The notes under the pieces are model-generated. The model was not told the origin of the DNA. It did no database searches and worked only from the letters and a program-made list of their open reading frames with translations. From the NCBI GenBank assembly GCA_903849835.1, contig CAINKA010000133.1:1-9449 (forward strand): a stretch of DNA of 9,449 bases, given 5' to 3'. The DNA comes from an uncultured Alphaproteobacteria bacterium. Its GTDB lineage: Bacteria; Pseudomonadota; Alphaproteobacteria; Rickettsiales; UBA1997. Position 1 is the first letter of the stretch. Every line of letters starts with the position of its first letter. This document shows positions 1 to 6,722 of the stretch, in pieces. A program made the position numbers and the translations under genes.

Positions 1-44
1 AAGTGCTAAAATTTAGACGGAATTACAAGGCAAAAACATAGCTG

Positions 45-87
45 GAAACCAATCAAATAAAGGGTTGGTTTCTAATGACGGTCATTA
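45..87. repeat. two adjacent inverted repeats downstream of the aminotransferase
   Basis: GAAACCAA (45-52) pairs with TTGGTTTC (65-72) around a 12-base loop. Directly next to it, TAATGAC (73-79) and GTCATTA (81-87) form a 15-bp palindrome with a single central base. The palindrome contains the TAA stop (87-85, minus strand) of the frameshifted aminotransferase tail. On the minus strand the 8-bp stem-loop is followed after several bases by a short T-run, so it could act as a weak terminator. The stem is AT-rich and the T-run is not immediate, so that role is uncertain. Confidence 0.4.
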
Positions 88-272
88 GGAATTTGGGGTA
101 ATGACGGATCTGGGTTTAAGCCACTTGTTTTGAATTGTTTTTACAGCTTTTTCGACGATATCATTCGCCAATGCTTCGTCGACAAATTTTTGATAAAATT
201 CTGGCAACATTGATTTTGCTCGATCGCGATATTCATCATGCAGCAGCTCCTCTTCTGACTTCAACCTCTCCG
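85..272 (-). pseudogene. C-terminal continuation of the aminotransferase in a shifted frame
   Basis: Past the TGA at 263-261 of the aminotransferase, the frame reached by adding one base stays open to a TAA at 87-85. It reads as a charged, helical peptide (ERLKSEEELLHDEYRDR, then AKSMLPEFYQKFVDEALAN, ending near VITPNS). Joining it after the MKLIHELMR residues of the upstream frame gives one uninterrupted amphipathic helix and a protein of about 457 residues. That leaves some 175 residues after the PLP lysine, closer to usual fold-type I enzymes than the 116 left by the present stop. The frame has no credible start codon or ribosome binding site of its own. The simplest reading is a one-base deletion near 270-272, real or a sequencing error. 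Homology of this tail is inferred, not searched. Confidence 0.6.
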
Positions 273-1457
273 CATCAATTCGTGAATCAGCTTCATTCCT
301 TCGACTCCATTTTGATATTCTGGCGGAATTTCTTTTTTGATTTCTTTCTTCATGCGAGGATCAACATTCAGACTTTCAATACCCTCAACGTAAGCAATCA
401 GCAGGTTCATGTTATATTCGTGATATTGCAGACGTTCATCACGGAATCTTTGTCTTTCTTCTGGTCTAGAGGAAATAAGCGCGCTGGCCAATTCGATTGG
501 ACCATCGCTCATCGAACCAATCATTTTGAAAAATTCTTTATAAAGCCTGACAGCCAATCCTTTGTCGCCGAGAATTATGAAGCCCACTCTTCCTCTTTCC
601 AATCCGTAGGTTTTTGATCCGGTAAAAATTTCGGCATATTGGTTGTAATCATGCTCTTGGCATATCGAGACAAGATCTGGAAATTTATTTTTCGGATCAA
701 ATTCCATGTTGGCATGTGCAGAGTCTAGGATCAAAAACACGTTCTTTTTTTTACAAAATTCGACGATGTCACTGAGCTCATCTCGCGAATAAATAGCACC
801 GCACATGGTTTTAGATTCGAGATAAAGTGTTTTGGCGTGAGGATGTCTTGCCGCCTCCTTTTCCAAACTGCTGAGCAAAATTTTTTCACCGCGCTCGCGA
901 TCAGCTTGCACCAAACAGACATCATATTTTCCAGTTTCAACCGTTGCAGCAGCACGCACCAACAATCCGTAGCCACCTACTGGATAGAACAATCCTTTGT
1001 TTTTTTCCTCATCACGAATGCAACGCAGTAAACGGGTAAAGGCTTCGTGACTGCCCAAAGAAAATTCGATAGAAATTTTTTCTCGATCACTTGCGGCGGA
1101 AATTAACCCATCATCGATGAGGAATTGTTTTACTTTATCTTGCGGAAGTGCCGTGGATTCTGGTCTGTCGCTGCGATAAAGATTATACTCATCGAGATTT
1201 CTTCGAATTATCGCTGAGCCTTCTCTGACATCCGCACCCGACAAAAATGATTTTCCAACTCCGCCGTTGGACATGAAAATTCCTGATCGCGTGTATTTGC
1301 GCCAGAGCTTATCACTTCGATCCGAATCATGTTTTGGTAAAGAGTAAATGTGAGGGATGAGATTTGTTTTTTCTGCAAGAATGAGCTTAGAAAGTCTTTC
1401 TAAACCGAGATCATATTTGCCTCGGGAGGATGTGTCTGCGGGAATTGTGGGATGCAT
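261..1457 (-). CDS. PLP-dependent aminotransferase, fold type I, probably frameshifted near its 3' end
   Basis: This 398-residue protein belongs to the aminotransferase class I/II superfamily; the substrate cannot be told. Visible landmarks in order are a glycine-rich YPVGGYGLL stretch (158-166), LILDSAHAN with Asp245 in the place of the aspartate that contacts the PLP ring nitrogen, and TGSKTYGLERGRVGF (279-293). In the last, Lys282 should form the Schiff base and the nearby arginines should bind the cofactor phosphate. No signal peptide is seen, so the protein is cytosolic. The ATG at 1457 is the first in frame and has no Shine-Dalgarno sequence. The gene lies downstream of secA, separated by 136 bases filled with hairpin repeats. 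Only a short small domain remains after Lys282, and a good continuation exists in another frame, so the stop at 261 is probably premature. The superfamily call is firm; the specificity is unknown. Confidence 0.8.
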   Translation of the reverse strand: MHPTIPADTSSRGKYDLGLERLSKLILAEKTNLIPHIYSLPKHDSDRSDKLWRKYTRSGIFMSNGGVGKSFLSGADVREGSAIIRRNLDEYNLYRSDRPESTALPQDKVKQFLIDDGLISAASDREKISIEFSLGSHEAFTRLLRCIRDEEKNKGLFYPVGGYGLLVRAAATVETGKYDVCLVQADRERGEKILLSSLEKEAARHPHAKTLYLESKTMCGAIYSRDELSDIVEFCKKKNVFLILDSAHANMEFDPKNKFPDLVSICQEHDYNQYAEIFTGSKTYGLERGRVGFIILGDKGLAVRLYKEFFKMIGSMSDGPIELASALISSRPEERQRFRDERLQYHEYNMNLLIAYVEGIESLNVDPRMKKEIKKEIPPEYQNGVEGMKLIHELMRRG

Positions 1458-1482
1458 GCGGTTTGTAATTTGGGTTTAAGAG

Positions 1483-1507
1483 GTAGGGGGCTGGCCTTGT
1501 GCCAGCC
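1483..1507 (+). repeat. REP-like hairpin, family 1, copy 1
   Basis: A GTAGGG lead (1483-1488) is followed by GGCTGGC (1489-1495), loop CTTGT (1496-1500) and GCCAGCC (1501-1507), a perfect 7-bp stem. The trailing TTCACG (1508-1513) matches the equivalent position of copy 2. The same lead, loop and tail recur in the next element, so this is a solitary member of that family. Confidence 0.75.
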
Positions 1508-1523
1508 TTCACGATATTTAAAT

Positions 1524-1577
1524 GTAGGGGCTGGTCTTGTGCCAGCCCTCACGGTCAGCCACAAGGGCTGACCCTAC
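1524..1577. repeat. REPIN-like inverted pair of family 1 hairpins (copies 2 and 3)
   Basis: Copy 2 reads GTAGGG, GGCTGGT (1529-1535), CTTGT loop, GCCAGCC (1541-1547). Copy 3 lies on the other strand: GGTCAGCC (1553-1560), loop ACAAG, GGCTGACC (1566-1573), closed by CCCTAC (1572-1577), the complement of the GTAGGG lead. The unit is therefore bounded by GTAGGG and CCCTAC and holds two facing hairpins, the organisation of a REPIN or small palindromic MITE. Copies 2 and 3 have different stem sequences but keep their pairing. It lies just past the secA stop; no T-run follows on the minus strand, so it is not a classical intrinsic terminator. Confidence 0.75.
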
Positions 1578-1593
1578 AAATTGTTTTCATTTT

Positions 1594-4320
1594 TCACCCG
1601 TGACACTGCTTAAACTTCTTCCCGCTCCCACAAGGGCAAGGCTCATTTCTTCCAACATTTCCCCAGCTTGATGGATCTCTCGGATTACGATCTTCCGGCC
1701 TTACATTCGCTTTGATTGGCGCATTTGATTTGCGGACGCGCTGATCAGCCGTTGAATCCGCTAAAGCCGGATCATTTCTCGTCTCAAACATTTTTTGTTT
1801 TGGAGCGCTAGCGATTAAATTCACGCCTTCAGAATCTTCGCTGAGATTGATTTGAACATGCGCTAAACGACTCACGACTTGCTCTTCAATTCGCAGCATC
1901 ATTTCCTCAAACAAACCAAAAGCTTCGCGCTTATATTCGATGAGTGGGTCCTTCTGGGCGTAAGCACGAAGGTTGATGCCGTGACGGAGTTTGTCTAGCG
2001 AAAGAAGATGATCTTTCCATTCCGAATCGAGCGTGATTAAAAAAATTTGTTTACCGATTTTGCGAACAATTTCTTCTCCGTAGAGCTTTTCTTTCGCTTC
2101 AAAAAGCGCGCCGATATTGCCTTCGACGAAGTTTAAAATTTCTTTTTCAGTGACGCCGTCTTTTTTTGATTCTGATTTTAGATCGAATTTCACGCCGTAA
2201 ATTCTGAAAATTTCTTTTTCCAAAAGATCAATTTCCCACTGCTCGGAGTAAGAATTTTTCGGAATACAATCTTCGATGAGCTCTTGATTTATCTGGCTTT
2301 TGAACTGCTCGATTTTTTTCGAAACATTTTCGGCACCAATAATTTCTGCACGCAAAGCAAAAATATTTTTACGTTGGTGATTGACGACGTCGTCATATTT
2401 TAGCAGGTTTTTTCTGATTTCGTAATTACGCATTTCAACCTTGTGCTGCGCGCCCGCAAGCGTCTTCGTAATCCACGGATGAAAAATCGCTTCGTCATCT
2501 TTCAAACCAAATCTTGAGAGCAAAGATTGCAATTTTTCTGAACCGAAAATTCGCATCAAATCATCTTCGAGCGACAGAAAAAATTTCGATTTTCCGGGAT
2601 CGCCTTGACGGCCCGAACGCCCGCGAAGTTGATTGTCGATTCTGCGACTTTCGTGACGCTCGGTCGCAAGCACGTAAAGCCCTCCGGCATCGATCACGAT
2701 TTTTTTATCTCTTCCCACTTGGGCTTCAACTTTGGCTTTTATTTCGGCGATTTTTTGCGGATCAGTTTCATCAGAAATTTCTGCTGCGATCAACATTTCA
2801 TCATTGCCTCCAAGCTTGATATCCGTGCCTCGGCCAGCCATGTTAGTCGCAATCGTAATCGCTCCGGGCACGCCAGCTTGCGCAATAATTTCCGCTTCTT
2901 TTTCGTGATATTTTGCGTTCAAAACATTGTGCGGAAGTTTGTGGGCGCGCAGCAATTTCGAGAGATGTTCCGACTTTTCGATGCTCACCGTGCCCATTAA
3001 AATCGGCTGCTTCTTCTCATGCGCCTCTTTGGTCGCGCGGATAATCGCGTCATATTTTCCCGCTTCGTTTTTGTAAATTTCGTCATCTTCATCTTTGCGC
3101 GCGACTGGTTGATTGGTTGGAATTTCTAAAACTTTTAAGCCGTAAATTTCTTCGAACTCAACCGCCTCAGTCTGCGCCGTTCCTGTCATGCCGGCGAGTT
3201 TTTTGTAAAGTCGGAAATAATTTTGGAAGGTGATTGAAGCGAGAGTTTGGTTTTCATTTCTCACCTTCACGCCTTCTTTTGCTTCGAGCGCTTGATGCAA
3301 ACCGTCAGAGAAGCGGCGGCCTTCCTGCATGCGTCCCGTGAACTCGTCGATGATCACAATCGAATCATCTTTGACGATGTAATCGATTTCATTTTTGAAA
3401 ATTTTATGGGCCTTGAGCGCTTGATTGACGTGGTGCACGAGCGAAATGTGCAACGGATCGTAGAGCGAAGAATTTTCTGCAATCGCGCCGGAATTTTTTA
3501 ACATTTTTTCCACCGACTCAATGCCGACGTCGGTTAAAAACACTCCGCGATCTTTTTCTTCAAGTTGAAAATCAGCAGCGGCAAGGCGCGGAATCAGGCG
3601 GTTAATCTCTTCGTAGAGTTTGGAATTGTCGTTGGTAGGGCCAGAAATAATCAGCGGCGTGCGCGCTTCGTCGATCAGGATTGAGTCAACTTCGTCAACA
3701 ATCGCAAAGTTGTGGCCGCGTTGCACCATTTGCTCCAGCGAGAATTTCATGTTGTCGCGCAAATAATCGAAACCGAGTTCGTTGTTAGTGGCGTAGGTGA
3801 TGTCGCAAGCGTAGGCGGCTTTGCGCTGCTCGTCGTCGAGCTCGTTGGTGAGGCAACCGACGGTCATTCCCAAAAATTCGTGAACCCTGCCCATCCAAGC
3901 AGAATCACGCTTGGCGAGATAGTCATTTGGAATGACCACGTGGACACCAAGACCAGTCAAAGCATTGAGGTAGCAAGGCAGAGTAGCGACGAGCGTCTTG
4001 CCCTCCCCCGTTCTCATCTCCGAAATTTTGCCGTGATGCTGTACAATTCCACCAATCATCTGCACATCAAAATGCCGCATGCCGAGCGCGCGCTTCGATG
4101 CTTCGCGAACGACAGCGAATGCCTCGTGAAGCAGTGAATCAAGTGACTCGCCGGCTTTGAGACGATTTTTAAATTCGTCAGTTTTTGCTTTTAATTCCGC
4201 ATCAGAAAGCGCCAGAAATTTCGCCTCAAACGCATTAATTTTTTCAACCTCAGGCAAGAGTGATTTAATCACGCGCTCATTGACGGAACCGAAGATTCTT
4301 TTGGCTAGGAATTGGAACAT
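1594..4320 (-). CDS. secA: protein translocase ATPase SecA
   Basis: SecA is the cytosolic motor ATPase that pushes unfolded preproteins through the SecYEG channel. This 908-residue copy looks complete. It has the N-terminal helical region, Walker A MRTGEGKT (102-109), the IVDEVDSILIDEARTPL Walker B region (about 207-223), a preprotein-crosslinking segment after it, and the second motor domain with RGRSGRQGDPGKSKFFLSLEDD. At the end is a SEC-C zinc tail, NEPCPCGSGKKFKQCHG, with Cys895, Cys897, Cys906 and His907. That tail is the usual SecB and lipid binding element. The start at 4320 gives the canonical MFQFLAKRIFG beginning; the leader is a run of A residues without a Shine-Dalgarno sequence. 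The upstream region carries a palindromic repeat, and a truncated KilA-N gene lies beyond it. No intrinsic terminator follows the stop. Confidence 0.98.
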   Translation of the reverse strand: MFQFLAKRIFGSVNERVIKSLLPEVEKINAFEAKFLALSDAELKAKTDEFKNRLKAGESLDSLLHEAFAVVREASKRALGMRHFDVQMIGGIVQHHGKISEMRTGEGKTLVATLPCYLNALTGLGVHVVIPNDYLAKRDSAWMGRVHEFLGMTVGCLTNELDDEQRKAAYACDITYATNNELGFDYLRDNMKFSLEQMVQRGHNFAIVDEVDSILIDEARTPLIISGPTNDNSKLYEEINRLIPRLAAADFQLEEKDRGVFLTDVGIESVEKMLKNSGAIAENSSLYDPLHISLVHHVNQALKAHKIFKNEIDYIVKDDSIVIIDEFTGRMQEGRRFSDGLHQALEAKEGVKVRNENQTLASITFQNYFRLYKKLAGMTGTAQTEAVEFEEIYGLKVLEIPTNQPVARKDEDDEIYKNEAGKYDAIIRATKEAHEKKQPILMGTVSIEKSEHLSKLLRAHKLPHNVLNAKYHEKEAEIIAQAGVPGAITIATNMAGRGTDIKLGGNDEMLIAAEISDETDPQKIAEIKAKVEAQVGRDKKIVIDAGGLYVLATERHESRRIDNQLRGRSGRQGDPGKSKFFLSLEDDLMRIFGSEKLQSLLSRFGLKDDEAIFHPWITKTLAGAQHKVEMRNYEIRKNLLKYDDVVNHQRKNIFALRAEIIGAENVSKKIEQFKSQINQELIEDCIPKNSYSEQWEIDLLEKEIFRIYGVKFDLKSESKKDGVTEKEILNFVEGNIGALFEAKEKLYGEEIVRKIGKQIFLITLDSEWKDHLLSLDKLRHGINLRAYAQKDPLIEYKREAFGLFEEMMLRIEEQVVSRLAHVQINLSEDSEGVNLIASAPKQKMFETRNDPALADSTADQRVRKSNAPIKANVRPEDRNPRDPSSWGNVGRNEPCPCGSGKKFKQCHG

Positions 4321-4340
4321 TTTTTTAAAAATTTTTTTTT

Positions 4341-4364
4341 AATTCCCTCGAATTCGACGGAATT
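4341..4364. other. imperfect palindrome in the secA leader
   Basis: AATTCC (4341-4346) and GGAATT (4359-4364) flank a perfect core TCGAATTCGA (4348-4357), with one mismatched pair between core and arms. It lies 21 bases upstream of the secA ATG, next to an A/T homopolymer stretch. It could be an operator or a leader hairpin in the secA mRNA; no known binding site is recognised. Confidence 0.4.
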
Positions 4365-4422
4365 AGAATTGGTTTTTTGGTTTTGGTTATTTTTTGCAAG
4401 TACCTCTCGCGCGGGACCGCGC

Positions 4423-4527
4423 GGGACTGGGTTTGTAACCCAGTCCCCGTGTTCACGTAAATTTTTAATCAAAAACTCTAATTAAAATTTGAACTGAACA
4501 TGAGGACGGGGTTACAAACCCCGTCCT
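4423..4527. repeat. 105-bp REPIN-like palindromic element, family 2, at the KilA-N breakpoint
   Basis: Two hairpins face each other. The left one is GGGACTGGGTT (4423-4433), loop TGT, AACCCAGTCCC (4437-4447). The right one is AGGACGGGGTT (4503-4513), loop ACA, AACCCCGTCCT (4517-4527). Reading the right arm on the minus strand against the left arm, 28 of the first 33 positions match by hand. Four of the five differences sit at paired stem positions and keep the pairing. The AT-rich centre also contains complementary AAATTTTTAAT and AATTAAAATTT tracts, so the whole unit can fold as one large hairpin. It encodes no transposase and would need one in trans. Its right edge coincides with the end of the KilA-N coding similarity. 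Confidence 0.8.
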
Positions 4528-4892
4528 GCGAAAGTGCCTCCGTAGCGTCCCGCTGTAGCCTTTAATCCAATAGCATTTGTTTTTTCAGACCACTCTTTCG
4601 CACTAATTTTGTAACTGTTCAAACCAACTTGGCTTTTAATTGTGGCGAATTCGCCATAATTAAAATTTGGATTATTCACGCTTTCCCAGATGCCTAGAAA
4701 CTCAACTGTGTTGCGGTTTCGTAGCCAATCCGAAATAAAAAATTCTCCATCTTTTGCACGAAGCATGTCAGTCAAGGAGATGTAATCACCGACTTTGGAG
4801 GACACTACGGAGATGAGCGTTCCTTGAACCTCGATGCTGGATTTTTTTTCTTTTGTCATGGTTTTTTGGTTTTGATTTTGTGAATTTCTCAT
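4512..4892 (-). pseudogene. KilA-N domain protein, truncated by a palindromic repeat
   Basis: This 126-residue product matches the start of bacterial KilA-N proteins (a phage-derived DNA-binding fold related to Bro/APSES domains). From residue 20 it runs EVQGTLISVV, DYISLTDMLRAKDGE, ISDWLRNRNTVEFLGIWE, NNPNFNYGEF, LNSYKISAKEWSEKTNAIG and GRYGGTFA (115-122). From memory, family members continue after GGTFA with a segment like HKDIAFEFASW and further sequence, to well over 200 residues. Here the frame enters the 105-bp repeat, adds GRGL and stops. No remnant of the missing part is visible between the repeat and secA. Translation may begin at 4892 or at the in-frame ATG at 4859; neither has a Shine-Dalgarno sequence, and the second fits the family start better. 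It is likely non-functional, though a short DNA-binding product is possible. Confidence 0.8.
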
Positions 4893-4938
4893 TGGTGTCG
4901 AGACGTTGGCGTTGCTGGGTTGGTTGGTGTTTTTTTTG

Positions 4939-4962
4939 AATTGTCTCCACGTGGAGACAATT
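4939..4962. promoter_or_regulatory. perfect 24-bp palindrome between murA and the KilA-N remnant
   Basis: AATTGTCTCCAC (4939-4950) is followed directly by its exact reverse complement GTGGAGACAATT (4951-4962), with no spacer. It starts 5 bases past the murA stop and lies about 47 bases upstream of the longer KilA-N start. An RNA hairpin with an ACGT loop is possible, but on the minus strand it is followed by A residues, not T, so it is a poor terminator for murA. A dimeric repressor operator for the KilA-N gene or a processing hairpin is equally plausible. Confidence 0.5.
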
Positions 4963-4967
4963 GGGTT

Positions 4968-6254
4968 TTAGTAAAGAATTTTAATATCCGCCCCGCAAGC
5001 AATCAGCTTTTCCGCCAATCTTTCGTAACCACGTTCGAGGTGGTAGAGGCGGTTGATTACGGTTTCGCCTTCTGCGACTAAACCCGCCAAAACTAGCGAC
5101 ACTGAAGCGCGCAAATCTGTCGCCATTACTTCGGCGCCGGTTAATTTTTTTACGCCTTTCACCACTGCAACATTGCCGTGCGATTCAATGTTGGCGCCCA
5201 TTCGCACTAGTTCCATCACATGCATGAAGCGATTTTCGAAGATGGTTTCTTCGATTGTTGAACTGCCTTCCGCTACCGCCATTAGTGCCATGAACTGGGC
5301 TTGCATGTCGGTTGGGAAACCGGGAAAGGGGTGAGTTGAAATGCTGACGGGATTAATTACGGCGCCGCTGCGCGACACTTCGACTTCGAATTCAGAAACT
5401 TGTTTTAGCGTGAGTCCCGCCTTCTCCAACTCTGATTTAAATCCGCCCAAAATCCACATTTCGACGCCGATTAATTTGATGCAACCTCCGGTGATTCCAG
5501 CTGCTGCTGCGTAGGTTCCGGCCTCGATACGATCGGCAATGATTCGGTGACGTGCGGCGTGTAATTTTTCGACGCCTTGAATGACGATTCGCGAAGTTCC
5601 GGCACCAGAAATTTTTGCACCCATCGCGGTTAAACATTTCGCCAGATCAATGATTTCAGGCTCGCAAGCAGCGTTGCTGATCACCGTTTCACCTTCAGCC
5701 AAAGTCGCGGCCATCAAGGTATTTTCGGTGGCGCCAACTGAAACTTTTTCAAAATTAACTTCAGCGCCTTTGAGTCGACCATCAACCGTGGCGTCAACGT
5801 AGCCGCCGCTCAATTCGATTTTTGCGCCCAACTTTTCCATCGCTTTTAAATGCAAATCTACTGGACGAGTTCCAATTGCGCAGCCCCCCGGAAGAGAAAC
5901 GCGAGCCTTGCCAAGCCGCGCCAGCAGAGGTCCCAAAATAAAAATCGAAGCGCGCATTTTGCGCACGAGATCGTAAGGCGCGACGGGATTGGAAATGTTT
6001 TTTGCGTTCAAAATCAGCGCGCGGCCTTGATTTCCAAAGTCGGGATCGAGCCCATCGAGCCCAATTTCAATTCCCAAATTCACCAAAAGATTGGCCATCG
6101 TCGAGATGTCAGAAACGTGTGGAACGTTGGTGAGAGTAAGCTTCTCATCGGTCAAAATCGACGCCACCATCAGCGGCAAAGTTGCATTTTTCGCACCAGC
6201 AATCTGCACCGACCCTTGAAGTTTTTTTCCGCCGCGGATTAGTAATTTTTTCAT
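4968..6254 (-). CDS. murA: UDP-N-acetylglucosamine 1-carboxyvinyltransferase MurA
   Basis: MurA transfers enolpyruvate from PEP to UDP-GlcNAc, the first committed step of peptidoglycan synthesis in the cytosol. At 428 residues it has normal length. Lys22-Asn23 in AGAKNATLP, Arg101 and Arg130, the catalytic loop LPGGCAIGTRPVDLH with Cys125, Asp316 in FPGFPTDMQAQF and Arg408 in HLERGYERL are all present. Because the loop has Cys rather than Asp, the enzyme should be fosfomycin-sensitive in principle. The ATG at 6254 overlaps the TGA of the upstream PIN gene as ATGA, and no Shine-Dalgarno sequence is seen, so its translation may depend on ribosomes ending the PIN gene. The start is supported by the canonical MKKLLIRGGKKLQG beginning. 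Peptidoglycan synthesis implies that the organism keeps a cell wall pathway. Confidence 0.98.
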   Translation of the reverse strand: MKKLLIRGGKKLQGSVQIAGAKNATLPLMVASILTDEKLTLTNVPHVSDISTMANLLVNLGIEIGLDGLDPDFGNQGRALILNAKNISNPVAPYDLVRKMRASIFILGPLLARLGKARVSLPGGCAIGTRPVDLHLKAMEKLGAKIELSGGYVDATVDGRLKGAEVNFEKVSVGATENTLMAATLAEGETVISNAACEPEIIDLAKCLTAMGAKISGAGTSRIVIQGVEKLHAARHRIIADRIEAGTYAAAAGITGGCIKLIGVEMWILGGFKSELEKAGLTLKQVSEFEVEVSRSGAVINPVSISTHPFPGFPTDMQAQFMALMAVAEGSSTIEETIFENRFMHVMELVRMGANIESHGNVAVVKGVKKLTGAEVMATDLRASVSLVLAGLVAEGETVINRLYHLERGYERLAEKLIACGADIKILY

Positions 6255-6715
6255 TTACAGAGAAATTTTAGTTTTACGTATTTTTTTAAAACCGTCTCGT
6301 ACTGCTTCCAGTCTGAGTCGACAGCATTTACAATTTCAGGATTTTGGTTGCTGGCGATTGCAACGGCGACAAATTTTTTGTCGCTTGGATCAAAGTTTTT
6401 TAAGTCAGATGGAAAATCTAAATAGTTTTCATCCTCATCTTTTTTTACAACAACTCGGCAAATTATTGAGTTTGGATCGTGGTCAAAAATTTTTCTTAAA
6501 AACTGGTAGGCGTAGTCTTGAGAGTCGATATTTTTTTTATATTCATCTTCAATTTCGCTACAAAAACTTTGACGTTCTTTATCAAAAAATACATCGATAA
6601 AAATTACTGATTTGTCGCGTAAAATTTTTTCTAAAAAATCAAAACAGTGTTCGGAACAGTCGCGCGTTGGGTCGCTAGCTACGACCAAAACATTGGTATC
6701 GATGACGAAAGACAT
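6251..6715 (-). CDS. PIN-domain putative ribonuclease, partner of the upstream ATPase
   Basis: This 154-residue protein shows the PIN fold pattern. FVIDTNVLVVA gives the first catalytic aspartate, Asp6. SEIEDEY (53-59) supplies the middle acidic residue. FDPSDKKFVAVAIAS (108-122) holds the third at Asp112, and NAVDSDW (130-136) the fourth at Asp133 or Asp135. PIN enzymes bind Mg2+ or Mn2+ and usually cut RNA; VapC toxins are the best-known small members. No VapB-like antitoxin is next to it. Instead it begins 7 bases after an ABC-type ATPase gene and ends in a 4-base overlap with murA. Two 60-base rows inside it (6481-6600) hold 34 G+C of 120, well below murA. It has no clear Shine-Dalgarno sequence, so translation is probably coupled to the ATPase gene. 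The PIN call is good; its target is unknown. Confidence 0.8.
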   Translation of the reverse strand: MSFVIDTNVLVVASDPTRDCSEHCFDFLEKILRDKSVIFIDVFFDKERQSFCSEIEDEYKKNIDSQDYAYQFLRKIFDHDPNSIICRVVVKKDEDENYLDFPSDLKNFDPSDKKFVAVAIASNQNPEIVNAVDSDWKQYETVLKKYVKLKFLCK

Positions 6716-6722
6716 TCTGGGT

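Noticed and set aside
261..275. Programmed -1 ribosomal frameshift in the aminotransferase
   Set aside because: The CGG AGA GGT TGA context has no X XXY YYZ slippery heptamer and no obvious stimulating hairpin, so a mutation or sequencing error is simpler.
135..617. Plus-strand open frame opposite the aminotransferase
   Set aside because: It is the complement of a well-supported PLP enzyme and has no recognisable domain. Other plus-strand frames opposite secA, murA, the ATPase and pepA are rejected on the same ground.
1483..1577. CRISPR array or intrinsic terminator
   Set aside because: The copies differ in orientation and spacing with no unique spacers of constant length, and no T-run follows on the minus strand.
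4643..4656. 14-bp palindrome TGGCGAA/TTCGCCA as an operator
   Set aside because: It lies inside the KilA-N coding frame and encodes family-consistent residues, so it is probably chance.
4371..4874. 15-base direct repeat GGTTTTTTGGTTTTG at 4371-4385 and 4860-4874 as recombination scars around the KilA-N remnant
   Set aside because: The repeat uses only G and T and is low-complexity in a T-rich region, so chance similarity cannot be excluded.
6251..6715. Classical VapBC toxin-antitoxin pair
   Set aside because: The PIN protein fits VapC in outline, but no VapB-like small DNA-binding antitoxin is adjacent; the upstream partner is a 371-residue ATPase.
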